NCBI RefSeq assembly: GCF_000143415.4
Contig: NW_003314290.1
Location: 239,501-303,500, forward strand
Length of the DNA stretch: 64,000 nt
Direction of reading: 5' to 3'
Source: Selaginella moellendorffii
Lineage: Eukaryota > Streptophyta > Lycopodiopsida > Selaginellales > Selaginellaceae
Shown here in pieces: positions 11,310-23,200 of the stretch. Below the pieces are notes generated by a model that was not told where the DNA came from, made no database searches, and saw nothing but the letters and a program-made list of their open reading frames with translations. The translations under genes and the position numbers were made by a program. The first letter of the stretch is position 1; every line of letters begins with the position of its first letter.

Positions 11310-13539
11310 TCAGGACGCCGCCGGATTCACCTTTCTCGACGATCTAGACCGTCCAATCCGCGTCGCCGGCGGCGTCTTGGCCGCCGCCGCCGCTGTACTG
11401 GCCCCAAAAGTCTGCGAAAGGTGTACCATCTCGGCCATGGACGACGTCACGTAGCTCTGGCCGTACAGGTCGTCGTCGTTTGGGCCCTGGCGCATCGTCG
11501 CCCGCTGGTGCAAGTGAGAGCTGTGTACGGACAGCGTATATGCCCTCCCCGACTCCTCGTAGATCCTCCGATTCTCCATCCTGTGGAGCACTTCTCCCAG
11601 CTCCGAGTGGAGGGACTTTGACAGCGCGTCGCCGCTCGCAAACGCAAACGATCGCTCAATGCGGCTTCGCGACGCCGAGATCGCGTCCTGGGCGGCCTCC
11701 AGATTGCCCGCGTCCGCGAGATTCCCAGCGCTGGCCATCGTTTCCGAGACGAGCAGACGGTTTCTCTGGCGATCCACCTCCAGGCTCGCGGTTTGAGACG
11801 AGTTCTGCACGATCGCAGGCCTCCGGACTGATATGGACGTTGATCCGGCCTCCGCGACCTCGCCCGGCTCCAATGCATCCCTGTAGCGGCACCCAATCCG
11901 GAAGATCTCGATCGACTCCGCCTCGGCGCAGGCGCCCAGCTCGATCTGGACCAAGACGTCGCGCTCCTCCTCGGCGTAGAGATCGCCCAGCGTCACCAGC
12001 GCGCTGGAGCCATCGCCCGATACCCAGCTCTCAAATCCCCCATTCTCCACCTTTAAGATCTTCACCCATGCCGCCGCGGCATGCAGCCAGACCTCCACGC
12101 CCTGCGACACGACGCTGAGAAGCCCGCCGATGCACTGCGCGAAGGCGTCGCGTACCGCCGCGGCCGCGTGGACGAACGAGAAGGTGCCACCTGTTGCCTC
12201 GGCGATGGCGTGGAGCGTCGGGGCGTCGTGGTCGGAGCCCACCCCGAATGCGTGGACGGGCGGCATGTGGCGGTATACCGCCGAGAGCGACTGCCGCAAC
12301 AGGTTAGATGAGAAAAATGCTGACGTGTCCTGCCCGTCCGAGAGGAGGATGACGCTGGATACCGCGTTGCGGTGCCGCCGGTCGCCCAGCACCTTGCCCG
12401 CCTTCTTGAGCGCGTCGCCGATGTTGGTACCGCCGGATGCCACCAGCGCATGAACGGCGCGTACCGCGCGGCGCTTGTTGGTGTCGTCCATTCGCTTGAG
12501 AGGGAAGAGCCGAGCGGCGTTGGTGGCGAAGGAGATCACGCTCAGCCGATCACGCGGCCCCAGCTGCCCGATGACGAATTCCATGGCCGATTTCACCAGC
12601 GCGAGCTTGGATCCCGCCATGGAGCCGCTCACATCGAGCACCGTGACGAGATCGATGGGAGCTCGAGCGCTCCCGGTAGCGCTGCCGCCGCCGCCGCTGC
12701 TCGATGCCTTGAGATTGACGAGCACTGTGAAGGGATTCCTGGATTGATCCGCCTGGACGGAGCCACACTCGGTGAATGCCGCGATCTTGGGCGCTCGCGA
12801 TGGCGGTGCTTGGTGCTGGAAATCCTGGGACGATATATCCCTTGGATCGACGGAGACGTTGTGGATGCTGCTGCCACATTCCTCATCGTCGTCATAGACC
12901 GCGGGATCCGATCGATTGTCCGCGCGGCTGGCGCTGATCATCCGGCCGTAGCGCGCGCGCTCGCGCTGGATGGACTCGTTGAGGATTCGCAGCACTGGAT
13001 CGACGTGGTAATTCCCGTGGGAGACGAATGGCTGGGAGTGATGAGATCGCAGCTCTGGCGGGGATTCTTTGACCTGCTGCCAGGGAAGATCGATCCATTT
13101 GGCCCGGCACACGGGGCAGACGCGATTGCCATGCCGGACATTCGATGCGATGCACGAGAAGTGGAACATGTGGGAGCACTCGGCTGTGAACAAGGCGTGG
13201 CCGGCCCCGGGCGCCATTTGATCGAGGCAGATGGAGCACATACCCTGGAAATATCACCAAGAACATCAATAAACTTTCGATCGGATCGAGATTTCGATCG
13301 CATCGATATCGATCGACGCGCGATCATACCTCGCGCATGCTCCTCCTCCCGGTGCTCTTGCTCCTCCTCCCGCTCGCTGACCTGGCCCCGGATTCTTGGA
13401 GCGGCCGATCCAGCGCCATCAAATCCTGGAGGCTGGGAAGCGCCGCCGCCGCAATCTCATCGCCGCGCCGATCGCCGCCCGACGTGATGCACAGATTGGA
13501 CGCCAGCATCGCCCTGGCCGACTTCCATCCCTTTCCCAT
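11310..13539 (-). CDS. RING-H2 and VWA-domain E3 ubiquitin ligase, WAV3-like
   Basis: Two exons, 13539-13330 and 13244-11310, give 714 aa. Near residues 72-120 is a RING finger: CSIC, then CSHMFHFSC, then CPVCRAKW, with the C3H2C3 ligand pattern. A von Willebrand A domain at about 240-410 has an intact MIDAS (DVSGSMAGSK, later SGGTN and LSDGQDT). A C-terminal Vwaint-like region follows. This order is that of the plant WAVY GROWTH 3 / EDA40 family, cytosolic or membrane-associated ligases that affect root gravitropism and auxin response. The single 85-nt intron separates the N-terminal extension from the RING, as is common in this family. Coding DNA is GC-rich (roughly 60%), which produces several long antisense ORFs that I discount. 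Confidence 0.9.
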
Positions 13540-14866
13540 CTAAAGAATCGCTAGAAAGAATTGCGCCGCTAGCTAGATCTCCAGCTCCTGGGGCACCGCT
13601 TGTTCGCGACTTTATACCTAGCGCTAGAATGGATCTCTATCTATCCCGCGCTGCGTGGGTGGCTCTCGCTCAGCAGCCTACAATCTTGAAATTCAAACAA
13701 ACCGACACGCATAAATTTCTTTTGTGAGCCAGTCAAACTAGGAGACACACGTCAGCACTCCCTCGCTTATCGGATGGACAGACACGTGGCCCCCGCATAC
13801 CCGTCAGCAGGACCCCTGCCCGTCGGATGGACGGTGATCGCCAACACACACAAACATCGTGTCCAAACTATAGGAAACGAAGAAACTCGGTGTTTTCCCC
13901 TTGGCGCGGCGATGGAGATCGTCAAAATAGAAGTGCTGCCTGGATGCTTTCGCGCAAACTTTTGCCTCTTTTCGTCTCTCTTTTGTTTCGATCCCACTGT
14001 TTGATCCAATGCTGGAAACAGTGGAGCAACGCGCAAGGAAGCGAGAGACTAAGGACTAGATCTCGGTTGGCAGCCGGGTTTTTTAAGCTTGCGCGAGTTC
14101 TCATTTGTGGAGCTCCACTGTTTGATATCGCGTACTGTAGACGTGAAGTGAGCTACACTCAAAGAAGAAAACCCACAGTTTTTTATTGTACCTCACTCTC
14201 GCTCTCCAATCGGTTGCTTGTCAACGCAAGCGTGCCTGTGTTCCTGCCACAATAATTTTATCCTTTGCTTCTTTGGTTTTGCTGCGAGTCCAAGTTACAA
14301 CTTAACAGCACCGAAACATGCAAATGGCCCACCTGGTTTGAAAGGCAGGACGTTGACAAAAAGTGGAGGAGCCGAGCTTACCTGACAAAAAAAAAACCAA
14401 CAAAAGAAACTCGGGATCAGATCAAATCTACTTGCCAGCAACTTGCAAAGGTCGACTCTTCGATGTTTCCCAAAGTCACGTTCGAAAAAAGATAGATTTG
14501 AGCTAGAACCAGAGCGACAAGACGAGTGGATTACCTGGATCGCAGAAAGCGAGAGAGAGAGAGACGAGGAAAGAAACAAAAAGAAGCTTGAGTAGTTTAA
14601 GATCTAGACACTTACATGCACGAATCCTTCGTGTTTAGAGATTAACATTACAGTTTTGCGACTAAAGGTCTGTCAAACCAATCATCGGAGAGCCTGAACA
14701 CACACAAAACAGTCATCCTGTTAGTAAACAAATGCCAAATCGCAATGAGATATTTCTATCTCGAAGCAAACAGACGAAAGAGTTTAAATGCGTGACACCC
14801 ACCTGGTTGACTCTCTTGCCGATTGGTTTTTTCTGATGGTGAGGATGATCTCTTTCCAAACGGCCT
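13540..14866. other. Intergenic region, nothing recognised
   Basis: Promoter side of the RING-VWA gene and 3' side of the next minus-strand gene. Short ORFs of 60-140 codons show no domain or codon bias. I see no RNA gene. Confidence 0.4.
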
Positions 14867-15836
14867 TTAGTCGAATCCAGAGTAAACGCCACGGTCGCGC
14901 AGCAAGCGTTTCTCTTCCTCAACGTAGCTCTTCCCCCTGCTCGCCTGACCGAGGTCTCTCTTTCGTTTTTCCTTCTTGGAGAAAGTTTGAGCCCGTTGCT
15001 CCGCTGCAGCGTCCCTGCGTTGCTTCTTTGCGAATTGGTACTCGTTGAAAGTATTTTCAGCGAACTGCGGAAACAAAACGAAGGTATCGTATCAAGCGTG
15101 AGAAAATGGAAAAAAGTTGACCAAGAAAAAGAAAGAAAACTTCACTTGAAAGAGACAATGGAAAGAGAAACGAACCTTTTCGGCGCCAGTGTTGACAATC
15201 TCTCGAGTTCGCTCTCGCTCATCAATATTTTCGACCTCTTCGGCTTGCCTCTCTTCGTCGGTCTTTTGCTTCCCACCAGACCACGACCAATTGCTCTCAA
15301 AGTTGGCATTGCGATTCGGAGCTGGAACATTTAAAACTGATGGCCCACTGGAGTACCCGTGTTTTGCCAAGTCCGCGAAGCTCAAGTCTCCTTTCTTTGA
15401 AGCCTTTTTTCGCTCTGGAACATGAAAAATTTAGCGTTGTGAGACAGTTCATCGCGACTAGCAAACAGGCAAAGAATTCATGACACTTCGAATCGGGAAT
15501 GAGGAACTATTTAGCTGCCTTGGCAACCAAGAATTGTCGACAATGTCTAAACCCATGACACTTACGTGGAATCGCCGCTGGAGCTTATGTTTCCAAGAAA
15601 AAAGAAAGAAAAGGGAATGAATGCAGAACTATCTAGCTGCTTTCGTGCATTTCGCGAAGTTCATCGCAACTACCAAACAACGCAAAGAATAGCAAAATGT
15701 CGACTAAGTGACACTTACTTGGAATCGCCGCTGGAGCTGGAGACTCTACCGGCGCCTTCGATTCCTGCTCTGAATCCGACGAGGAGAGGCCGAGACCGCT
15801 GCTGGAGCTCGCGCTGTCATCCTCGCCTTCCGCCAT
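14867..15836 (-). CDS. Conserved charged protein of unknown function
   Basis: Three exons, 15836-15719, 15414-15176 and 15064-14867, give 184 aa with consistent phases. The N-terminus is acidic and Ser-rich (EDDSASSSSG, SSSDSEQES), followed by KKGDLSFADLAKHGYSSGPS. The C-terminal half is a highly charged helix: NEYQFAKKQRRDAAAEQRAQ, then KKEKRKRDLGQASRGKSY and VEEEKRLLRDRGVYSGFD at the very end. The clean C-terminal ending and the conserved look of this block suggest a real eukaryotic family, probably nuclear, but I do not recognise it. Intron 1 (304 nt) is long for this window and contains a local duplication of the exon-1 splice junction. It is head-to-head with the PPR gene, with 40 bp between the two ATGs. 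Confidence 0.75.
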
Positions 15837-15876
15837 TTTCCCCTTCGAAGATTTAGGGTTCTTGGAAGGACCCTAA
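15837..15876. promoter_or_regulatory. 40-bp bidirectional spacer with telo-box motifs
   Basis: The entire space between two divergent start codons. It contains TAGGGTT at 15854-15860 and ACCCTAA at 15870-15876 directly abutting the PPR ATG. Both transcripts must start inside or beyond the opposite gene, or have almost no 5' UTR. Confidence 0.55.
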
Positions 15877-18156
15877 ATGCGACACAATAGAACCGATTTG
15901 CTTAAATCCATCCAATCTTGCCGGTCTCTGTCCGCAGCGCTAGAAATCCACCATCGCATCCTCCCTCTGCCCACCAGCGACGCCTTCCTCTGCAACAATC
16001 TCATCGAGATGTATGGGAGATTGGGCAGCTCCGAAAGCGCGCGCGAGATCTTCGACGCGATGGGATCCAGCAGGAATTCCTTCTCATGGTCGCTGATGAT
16101 GAATGCCTACGCCAGGAATTCCTTGCTGCGCGAGGCTAGGCGTGTTTTCGATGAGATGCCTGAGAGAGATCGAAACCTAGTGTGCTGGAACGCACTACTC
16201 GCGGCATATGCCCAAACGGGGCACTTTGAGGACGCAGAGGATCTCTTCGATCAAATGCCCGGGAGGGATTTGGTATCATGGAACACAATGTTAAATGCGT
16301 TTGTCACAACCAGAGATCTGGGTCAAACGGCAAAACTCTTTGAAAGTATTCCAGAGCCAAACCTGATTTCATGGACTTCCATGATCACAGCAAATGCCCA
16401 AAGCGGGCATCTGGATGAATCAAGAAAAATGTTCAATGACATGCCCCAGAGAGATATTGTGTCGTGGAACGCAATGGTGGCAGCATTTACGCAGTATGGG
16501 AGTTTTGAGGAGGGTAAATTGGTGTTTCATGGCATGCCCGAGAGGGATCTTGCGACGTGGAATGTCATGCTAACTGCGTATGCCCAAGCAGGGCAAATGG
16601 AGACTGCAGAGACTATGTTCGAGGAAATGCCACGCCAGGACCTGGGCTCTTGGAACGCGATGCTTACAGGGTATGCCTATAGCGGGAGTACCAGGAAAGC
16701 AAAGGATTGCTTTGATCGCATGCCCCAGTGGAATATAATCTCCTGGAATTGTATGATTTCTTCCTATACTCATGTAGATCAGGCAAAGATACTGTTTGAT
16801 CAAATGCCGCAAAGAGATGTGGTGTCCTTCAACGTGATACTTGCTATGTATTTTGAACATGCTCGACTTGAGGAAGCGATAGGAGTCTTTGATGCCATGC
16901 CTGAAAGGAATCTGGTGACTTGGAACTCTCTATTATCAGGATATGCCCAAAGTGGGCATCTTGGGTTTGCCAAGCAAACCTTTGAGGAAATGGTACACAA
17001 GGATCTGGTGTCCTGGAACGCGATGCTTTCGGCATATTCTCAAAACGGGCATCTGGAAGATGCGCAGGCACTCTTTAAAGAGATGCCAAAGAGGGACGTG
17101 GTGTCCTGGAATATACTGCTCGTGTCTTATGCCCAAGCGGGTCATATTGAGGAATCCAAACAGCTGTTTGACGCAATGCCAAAAAGAAACCTTGTATCCT
17201 GGAATGCACTTCTTTCGGTCTACGCACAGAACGGGCATGTTGAAGAGGCCAAACATGTTTTTCACATTATGCCACAGAAAGACTTGGTATCGCTCACATC
17301 TATTCTTCCTGCTTATGCCCAAACTGGGCATCTAGAAGATGCTAAAGCTTTGTTTGATCAAATGCCGGAGAGGGATGTGGTGTTGTGGACCGCGATGCTG
17401 GATGCCTATGGCCAGAACGGAAATCTTGAGCTTGCCAAAGGAATTTTTGATGACATGCCTTGCCAAAATTTGATATCTTGGAATGCAATGTTGGTGGCTT
17501 ATGCGCAAAGCGGGTATCTGGAAGAGGCTAAGCATTTCTTTGACGTCCTGCCACAGAGGAGCATTGTGTCTTGGAACACAATGCTATTGACATATACCCT
17601 ATCAGGTCATATCCTGGCAGCAAGGAAGACGTTTGATCAGATGGGGGAGAGAGATACCATCACTTGGAACACCATCCTTTCAGTTTATGCTCAGAGTGGA
17701 ACACAGCATGTCGAGGCCTTTTATCTCTTCACTAGGATGAAGCTTCTTGATTCTTGCGACGGAGCTTCATTTGCCTTAGCTCTCATTTCTTGTAGCTACA
17801 TTGGCAATGTTTCCAAGGGCAGGGAACTGTTTGTGTCCATGGCTACCGACTTTGGAATCAAACCCTCAAAGCAACACTTTTGCTGCATGGTTGACGTATT
17901 TGCCCGGTCGGGGCATCTGCTGAAAGCCGAGGAACTCCTTCTAAACATGCCGTTTGTGCCGGATGCCGTCGAGTGGAGATGCTTGCTCGGAGCTTCTCGG
18001 AGCCACAACCGGGTCAGAGATGGCGCTCGAGCCGCAAGCTTTGTGTTCGATCTAGATCCCAAAGACACGGCAGGGTATATGCTCTTGGCAAACATGTATC
18101 AACAGAATGTTATAAATACAAACAATCCAATCGTATTGTCAGGCAAAGATTGTTAG
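15877..18156 (+). CDS. PLS-class pentatricopeptide repeat protein, truncated E region
   Basis: Single-exon 759-aa protein. From about residue 20 to 640 it is an almost unbroken array of roughly 31-residue S-type repeats of the form VSWNAMLxAYAQxGHLEEAxxLFDxMPxRD, about 20 of them. These are organellar RNA-binding units whose residues 5 and last-position set base preference. It ends with repeats leading into an E1-like segment (VEWRCLLGASRSHNRV, then AARAASFVFDLDPKDTAGYMLLANMYQQ). The usual continuation of the E motif and any E+/DYW deaminase domain are missing; 15 unrelated residues encoded by AT-rich DNA end the protein. It may work as a PPR binding partner without editing activity, or be a 3'-damaged copy. 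The predicted location is mitochondrion or plastid, although the N-terminus is not a strong targeting peptide. Confidence 0.9.
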   Translation: MRHNRTDLLKSIQSCRSLSAALEIHHRILPLPTSDAFLCNNLIEMYGRLGSSESAREIFDAMGSSRNSFSWSLMMNAYARNSLLREARRVFDEMPERDRNLVCWNALLAAYAQTGHFEDAEDLFDQMPGRDLVSWNTMLNAFVTTRDLGQTAKLFESIPEPNLISWTSMITANAQSGHLDESRKMFNDMPQRDIVSWNAMVAAFTQYGSFEEGKLVFHGMPERDLATWNVMLTAYAQAGQMETAETMFEEMPRQDLGSWNAMLTGYAYSGSTRKAKDCFDRMPQWNIISWNCMISSYTHVDQAKILFDQMPQRDVVSFNVILAMYFEHARLEEAIGVFDAMPERNLVTWNSLLSGYAQSGHLGFAKQTFEEMVHKDLVSWNAMLSAYSQNGHLEDAQALFKEMPKRDVVSWNILLVSYAQAGHIEESKQLFDAMPKRNLVSWNALLSVYAQNGHVEEAKHVFHIMPQKDLVSLTSILPAYAQTGHLEDAKALFDQMPERDVVLWTAMLDAYGQNGNLELAKGIFDDMPCQNLISWNAMLVAYAQSGYLEEAKHFFDVLPQRSIVSWNTMLLTYTLSGHILAARKTFDQMGERDTITWNTILSVYAQSGTQHVEAFYLFTRMKLLDSCDGASFALALISCSYIGNVSKGRELFVSMATDFGIKPSKQHFCCMVDVFARSGHLLKAEELLLNMPFVPDAVEWRCLLGASRSHNRVRDGARAASFVFDLDPKDTAGYMLLANMYQQNVINTNNPIVLSGKDC

Positions 18157-18299
18157 CATTTGGAAACAAAAATTAATGATCATGTGATTGATATATTACA
18201 TCCTTTGGGGCAACTAAAAGGATTTGATTCTGTTAAAATACTATTCTTTGTGTATGTGCGCCATGTGTAAATCTTTTCACAAGCTTTGTCTTTGTTTGC

Positions 18300-18369
18300 C
18301 TTAGGAGTCAATGGGACGTGCCAACGAAGAGATTCAACACGCGGGTTCGATTCCCTCCCCCACATGCAC
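18300..18369 (+). other. tRNA-like sequence with intact B box (SINE or tRNA relic)
   Basis: GGTTCGATTCC, a perfect Pol III B box, sits in a T-arm-like context followed by CCTCCCCCACA. A D-arm-like AGTCAATGGG lies about 35 nt upstream. No matching 5' acceptor strand (GTGGGGG expected) is present, so it is not a complete tRNA. It is probably a tRNA-derived SINE head or relic. Confidence 0.4.
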
Positions 18370-18833
18370 AAGCGATGAATATTCCTCCCTTGGTTTGTAG
18401 ACGATGTTTTGGATCGCGAGGCCCGCAGCGTGGAAGCATCTCAGGTGCCACCGACAGCTAGGCGCGCGATTGAATCTAGCGGCTTATTTTAAAAAAGATT
18501 CTGGGATATTCCGGTGGGGGGAATCCGACGGTGGCGACGGTGTGAAGCCTACGTGGACAGATGCGATGGCTGCCATGCCCTTAAGATCAAAACGGACGGC
18601 CGGGATCTTTGGTGTGTAGGTGTGAACGTCCCAGAACCCCTGCGTTGCGAGAGGCGAGTCTTTGGCGCAAGGGTTTTTGCCCGAAGATCGGAGGCGCCGC
18701 GCGCGAGGAAATCTTCGTCTGGTGAGTCCTAGGCCTCCGCGCTGCGAATGTAGCGCCGCTCCTTTTCTTGCTTCCCCGATCTCTCGATCTTGCCGTGACG
18801 CGCGATCTTTGCTCGGTGTAGGGTTTTGGAGGT
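18370..18833 (+). promoter_or_regulatory. Promoter and spliced 5' UTR of the reticulon gene
   Basis: A 5'-UTR intron fits 18722-18821 (CTG|GTGAGT ... GTGTAG|GG). The acceptor is followed by a telo-box (TAGGGTTT at 18819-18826, overlapping the acceptor) 7 bp before the ATG. I do not support the short ORF in this stretch. Confidence 0.5.
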
Positions 18834-19748
18834 ATGGCGCCAGCGTCGGACGATACTATCCAGCTGCCGGCATCGACATCGGCGGATTCGTCGTCGCGTC
18901 GGCTCTTTGCCAGGGAAAAGAGCGTTCACGAGCTTCTTGGCGGCGGATTATGTGAGTTTTGTGCATGTTTGGGCTTCTTCCCTTAAAAAATTCTCCTTTT
19001 CCTTTGCAGTGGGCGATGTTTTGCTATGGAGGAAGAAGCATCTCTCCGCGTCGGTTTTGGGGATTGCCACGCTCATCTACGTCCTGTTTGAGTGGTGTGG
19101 CTACACTGTGCTCTCGGTGTTTTGCAACACCTTTCTGCTGATTACCATCGTCCTTTTTGTTTGGTCCCTTGGGGCCAGCTTCACGAACAGGTAACTCGCA
19201 GCGTAGTTCCTTTCTTCAATGGTTTCATGTTTTCTTTTCTATTTTGCAGACCTCCCCCTCGTATTCCTGAGTTACAGCTCTCGGAGAAAACTGTCCAGGA
19301 TGTTGCACACACGGTGCAATTACAGTTCAATAACGCTGTGGGAGCTTTTCGTTCAATCGTCCTCGAGAGAAATTACGTGCTCTTTCTCAAGGTGGAGTTT
19401 TTTTTTTCTCTCTTTTCTTTGCGACTTCTTAGCATCAGTCCTTTTGTTTAGGCTGCTGCCGGTCTTTGGCTACTTTCCACCGTTGGCTCGTGGACTAGTC
19501 TCCTGACTCTTCTTTATATCGGTACGTGTCACGAGAAACTTCTGTTTGAGCAGCCGCCTTAAATGCCTCTCGGCTTCTCAGGTGTGATCGTTGCGCATAT
19601 CATTCCGTTCGTGTATGACAAGTACGAGGACAAGATCGAGCACTACATGAAGGTGGCCGTGAGCGAGGGAAAGAAGCAGTACAGCAAAGTAGACGAAATG
19701 GTGGTGAAGAAGATCCCGAGAGCGGCGAAAGAGAAGAAGTCCGAGTAG
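18834..19748 (+). CDS. RTNLB: Reticulon-like protein (RTNLB)
   Basis: Five exons (18834-18951, 19010-19190, 19250-19391, 19452-19521, 19582-19748) give 225 aa. The reticulon homology domain starts at about residue 28 (REKSVHELLGGGL). It has two long hydrophobic hairpins: VLGIATLIYVLFEWCGY..., and AAAGLWLLSTVGSWTSLLTL leading into VIVAHIIPFVYDKYEDKIEHY. The YDKYEDKI segment after the second hairpin is characteristic. The hairpins insert as wedges and curve tubular ER; plant RTNLBs also shape desmodesmata. The C-terminus ends in a Lys-rich tail (KEKKSE), close to an ER-retrieval dilysine. Exon phases and the 55-60 nt introns are typical of the window. Confidence 0.93.
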
Positions 19749-20243
19749 TAGCACCGTCACCACCATCACGGGTTCAGCCTTTCCTCCTTCCATTCTCTCG
19801 TTGGTTTCGATATTTAGAGCTCTGCAATTTCACCAGGTTGGATGATCTGAGCACAGTGTTCACAGTGTTCATATGTAAGAACCATTCCCTGTAAGAAACA
19901 TTTCCTTTTTCACTAGCGGTGCAATCGATCTCGTTTTTTTTCCTTCCGGTATATTCTCGAGACTGTACGTAACAGCTACTGCGTAACTGCCGGTGCTTCA
20001 AGTGGGGAAAATCGTATCCCAAAGTGGGCCGGTTTTTTCACTTAGCAAGAACATATCATCTCCGGGAAGTTTTTCTTGGCTAGCTTCCGTTTTTTAATTT
20101 TTTTTGTTTTTTTTTGGAGGTACCACTGTGCCTAGAGGATCCACAGCTGCTATTTTACTTCAATCGGATCCTTTCATGGGACTGCTGCTGCTCGTCCTTG
20201 CTACTTAAACAGTGCTAAAGTTCTCCGGTGGTGAAGTGTAACA
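19749..20243. other. Intergenic: reticulon 3' UTR and subtilase promoter
   Basis: T-rich tracts and no supported ORF. A (CACCAT)-like short repeat follows the reticulon stop. Confidence 0.4.
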
Positions 20244-23200
20244 ATGGACTTTCTCATCGGGAGACTGGTGTTAGCGCTGGCGATGGTGGCCGTGCTTGTC
20301 TCTGCCGATGATGATGTTGATGCTGGACCGGTATACATCGTCAGGATGAAGGGACATCCGATTGCCGCTATGATCGACAAGCCTGTCTATGCCATTAATG
20401 AGGAAGATGATCATGAAACGAGGTAGTATATTGTCTTCATTGTTTCAACTCGTAACTTCGTCTTGTTTTTTTCGTTTTCTTTTTGTTTTTCCAGAGATTT
20501 CGTGGAGATGCATACGGCAAGCTTGAGACGGAACCACGATGCGTTTCTGGAAAGCTTGCTCGAAGAAGGGAGCTACGAGAAGCTGTACAGCTATACGTAC
20601 CTTATGAATGGTTTCGCTGTGAAGCTCAGGGATGAAGTTCATGTAAGTCGTTTCCTTATAAAGTTTTACTTGTTTCGGTACTTATCCGGTGCTACGGTCA
20701 GGTTGATTCTATCAGAGCTCATCCGGATGTTCTATCGCTGGAACACGAGGTGCATTTCCGAAAGACAACGACTTACACACCGTTTTTCTTGGGCCTGGAT
20801 CCAAGAGCTTGGAAGAACGTCGGGACATTTGCAAAGGCCGGGGAAGATATCGTCATTGGAGTTCTGGATACTGGGATCGATCCACGCCACCCCAGCTTTG
20901 CAAACACCACCTCAAGGCCTTACTCGTTCAATCGACACTGGGAGAAGGTGTGCGCTGCGTCCCCGACATTTCCCAAAGGTTCCTGCAACGGGAAGATCAT
21001 TGGCGCTCGTCACTTCTCCAAAGGCATTGTAGCTGCGAACGCGTTCAATGCGAGCAATGACTACGATTCCCCGCTCGATGGTGATGGTCACGGGAGGTAA
21101 GCTTAACGTTTCTCTTCTCTTTAGTGGTAAAGCAGATGTTTTGTATCTACAGCCATACCAGCTCTGTTTGTGCCGGCAACAATGGTGTTTACGTGAGTGT
21201 GGACAAGTATATCTATGGGAGAGCAAGCGGAATGGCTCCTCGCGCACGGTGAGCTCATGTTTTTGTAGTAAACCGTCCATCAACTTAGCTCTCTCAGGAT
21301 TGCGGTGTACAAAGTCATTTACAGAGATGGTGGCTACTTGTCTGATGTTCTTGCGGGGATTGATCAGGTTTGCCTTGCGCTATTTTCTTCTTTGTTTCAT
21401 TCCGTGAGTTGGAACACAGGCCGTTCAAGATGGAGTTCATGTGCTGAGTATCTCTCTCGGTGCCACTAGTGGAGCCTACGGTGTTCCGTTCCTCAACTCC
21501 TTCGACATTATGATGCTCCTCGCGTTCAAGGCGAACGTTTTCATCGTCCATGCTGCTGGGAACAACGGTCCTGCCGCCTTCAGTATGAACTCGTTCGGGC
21601 CGTGGGTGTTGTCGGTCGCAGCTGGTATGACAGATCGAACGTACTCGACTCCGATAATTCTCGGCAACGGGCAATGGGTGTATGGAACTGGTCTAACAGG
21701 TAAGCGTGTGAAACACTCTCGTAGAAGGCCATCGCTAACCTTTGGAACCATTTGCACTGTAGCTGGAACCAGCGCTCGCAAGTTGTATCCTTTGATTTAT
21801 TCCCAGGATGCGTACATCGCCGGGGTGACGTCCTTCGACCAGGAGTTTTACTCTTACTGCTCCGACCCCTCGCCTTTCAACAAGACTCTCGTCAGCGGGA
21901 AGATTCTCATTTGCAACTTTGTCGACTACTTTTCTGGTGGTGCCGTCACACAAATCGAAGGCGCTCTCGCAACTGCCATTGCCACGGGAGCTGCTGGCCT
22001 CCTCATTGTCTTCCCAACATCCGCCGAGAAAACGCCAACCAAAGACACGGTCTTTGATCCAATTCCTTTCACGATACCCGCGAGCTTTGTGGTGGATCCA
22101 AACGCGTCAGCGGTAAGCTGTTTTGTTTCCAAGCTTCTTAACTTGTTTCTTTTTCGCTCTGGCAGCTCATACTACAACACTACAACGAGAAGACTGTGAA
22201 AGACAGCAAGGGGCAAGTGTTGAGGTTCGATGCACAAGCCAGGATCGAGGACTCGAGACACCCCTTGTATCCATTGGAAGCACCGAGAGTGGCCTCGTAT
22301 TCTTCCAGAGGCCCGGTCTACGCTGACACGGTTACGTCCCTGGTAGCAGACGTGATGAAACCAGACGTCCTCGCACCTGGAAACCAGATATGGGGTGCAT
22401 GGACACCCAAAGGAACCGACGCAAACTCTTTCACAGGCAAGCCTGTAACTTCAGCTTCTTGTTCTTTTTCTTACAAACTCTATATACCAGGTCGCAACTT
22501 TGCCATGCTTTCCGGGACGAGCATGGCCACTCCGCACGTCGCCGGAATCGCCGCGCTCTTGATCCAAAAGTACCCGAGGTGGCGCGCCTCAACCATCCGC
22601 TCGGCGATCATGACCACCGCGGACAACTTCGACAACCGCGACCGCTGGACGCGAGCCGAGCAGCCGTACTCCAACTCGTCCCAGGCGATCGGCCGGGCCT
22701 GCCCCTTCGACATTGGCAGCGGTGCTATCAACGCCACCGCAGCGCTCGATCCAGGCCTCGTCTTCGACGTTGGTAAGCTTGGCTTTTCTCGTTTTCTCGA
22801 TCCAGAGCTTTCACAAACTTGTAACGCTCGTCTTCCTCGTTCCCAGGATTCCAGGATTACGTGGACTTCCTGTGCGAGATCCCGGGGGCCGACCAAAACT
22901 CGGTGGAGTACTCGACGGGGGCTCATTGCGGGCCTGAAAACAAGAACCCCTCGGACCTCAACATGCCGTACATCACGGTGGCGAACTTGATAGGCAGCCG
23001 GGTGGTGCAGCGAACCGTGGTAAACTTGGGCGGCGAGGAAACTTACAACGTCACGGTGAGGCATCCAGCGGGGGTGGACGTGTCGGTGAAGCCGCGGGTT
23101 TTCAAGGCCAGGACTGGGAAGCCAGTGGTCATCAACGTGACGCTCACCGCGACGCAGACCAACCAACAGTTCACCTTCGGGTATATGATCTGGGACGGCG

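Noticed and set aside
11447-13487. Several long ORFs antisense or frame-shifted to the RING-VWA gene
   Set aside because: GC-rich codon use of the real gene creates open alternative frames; none has a domain.
13680-14860. Search for a microRNA precursor or small gene
   Set aside because: No match to conserved plant miRNA sequences I could check by eye and no long hairpin apparent.
18300-18369. Complete tRNA gene
   Set aside because: B box is perfect but the 5' acceptor strand and a clear anticodon arm are missing.
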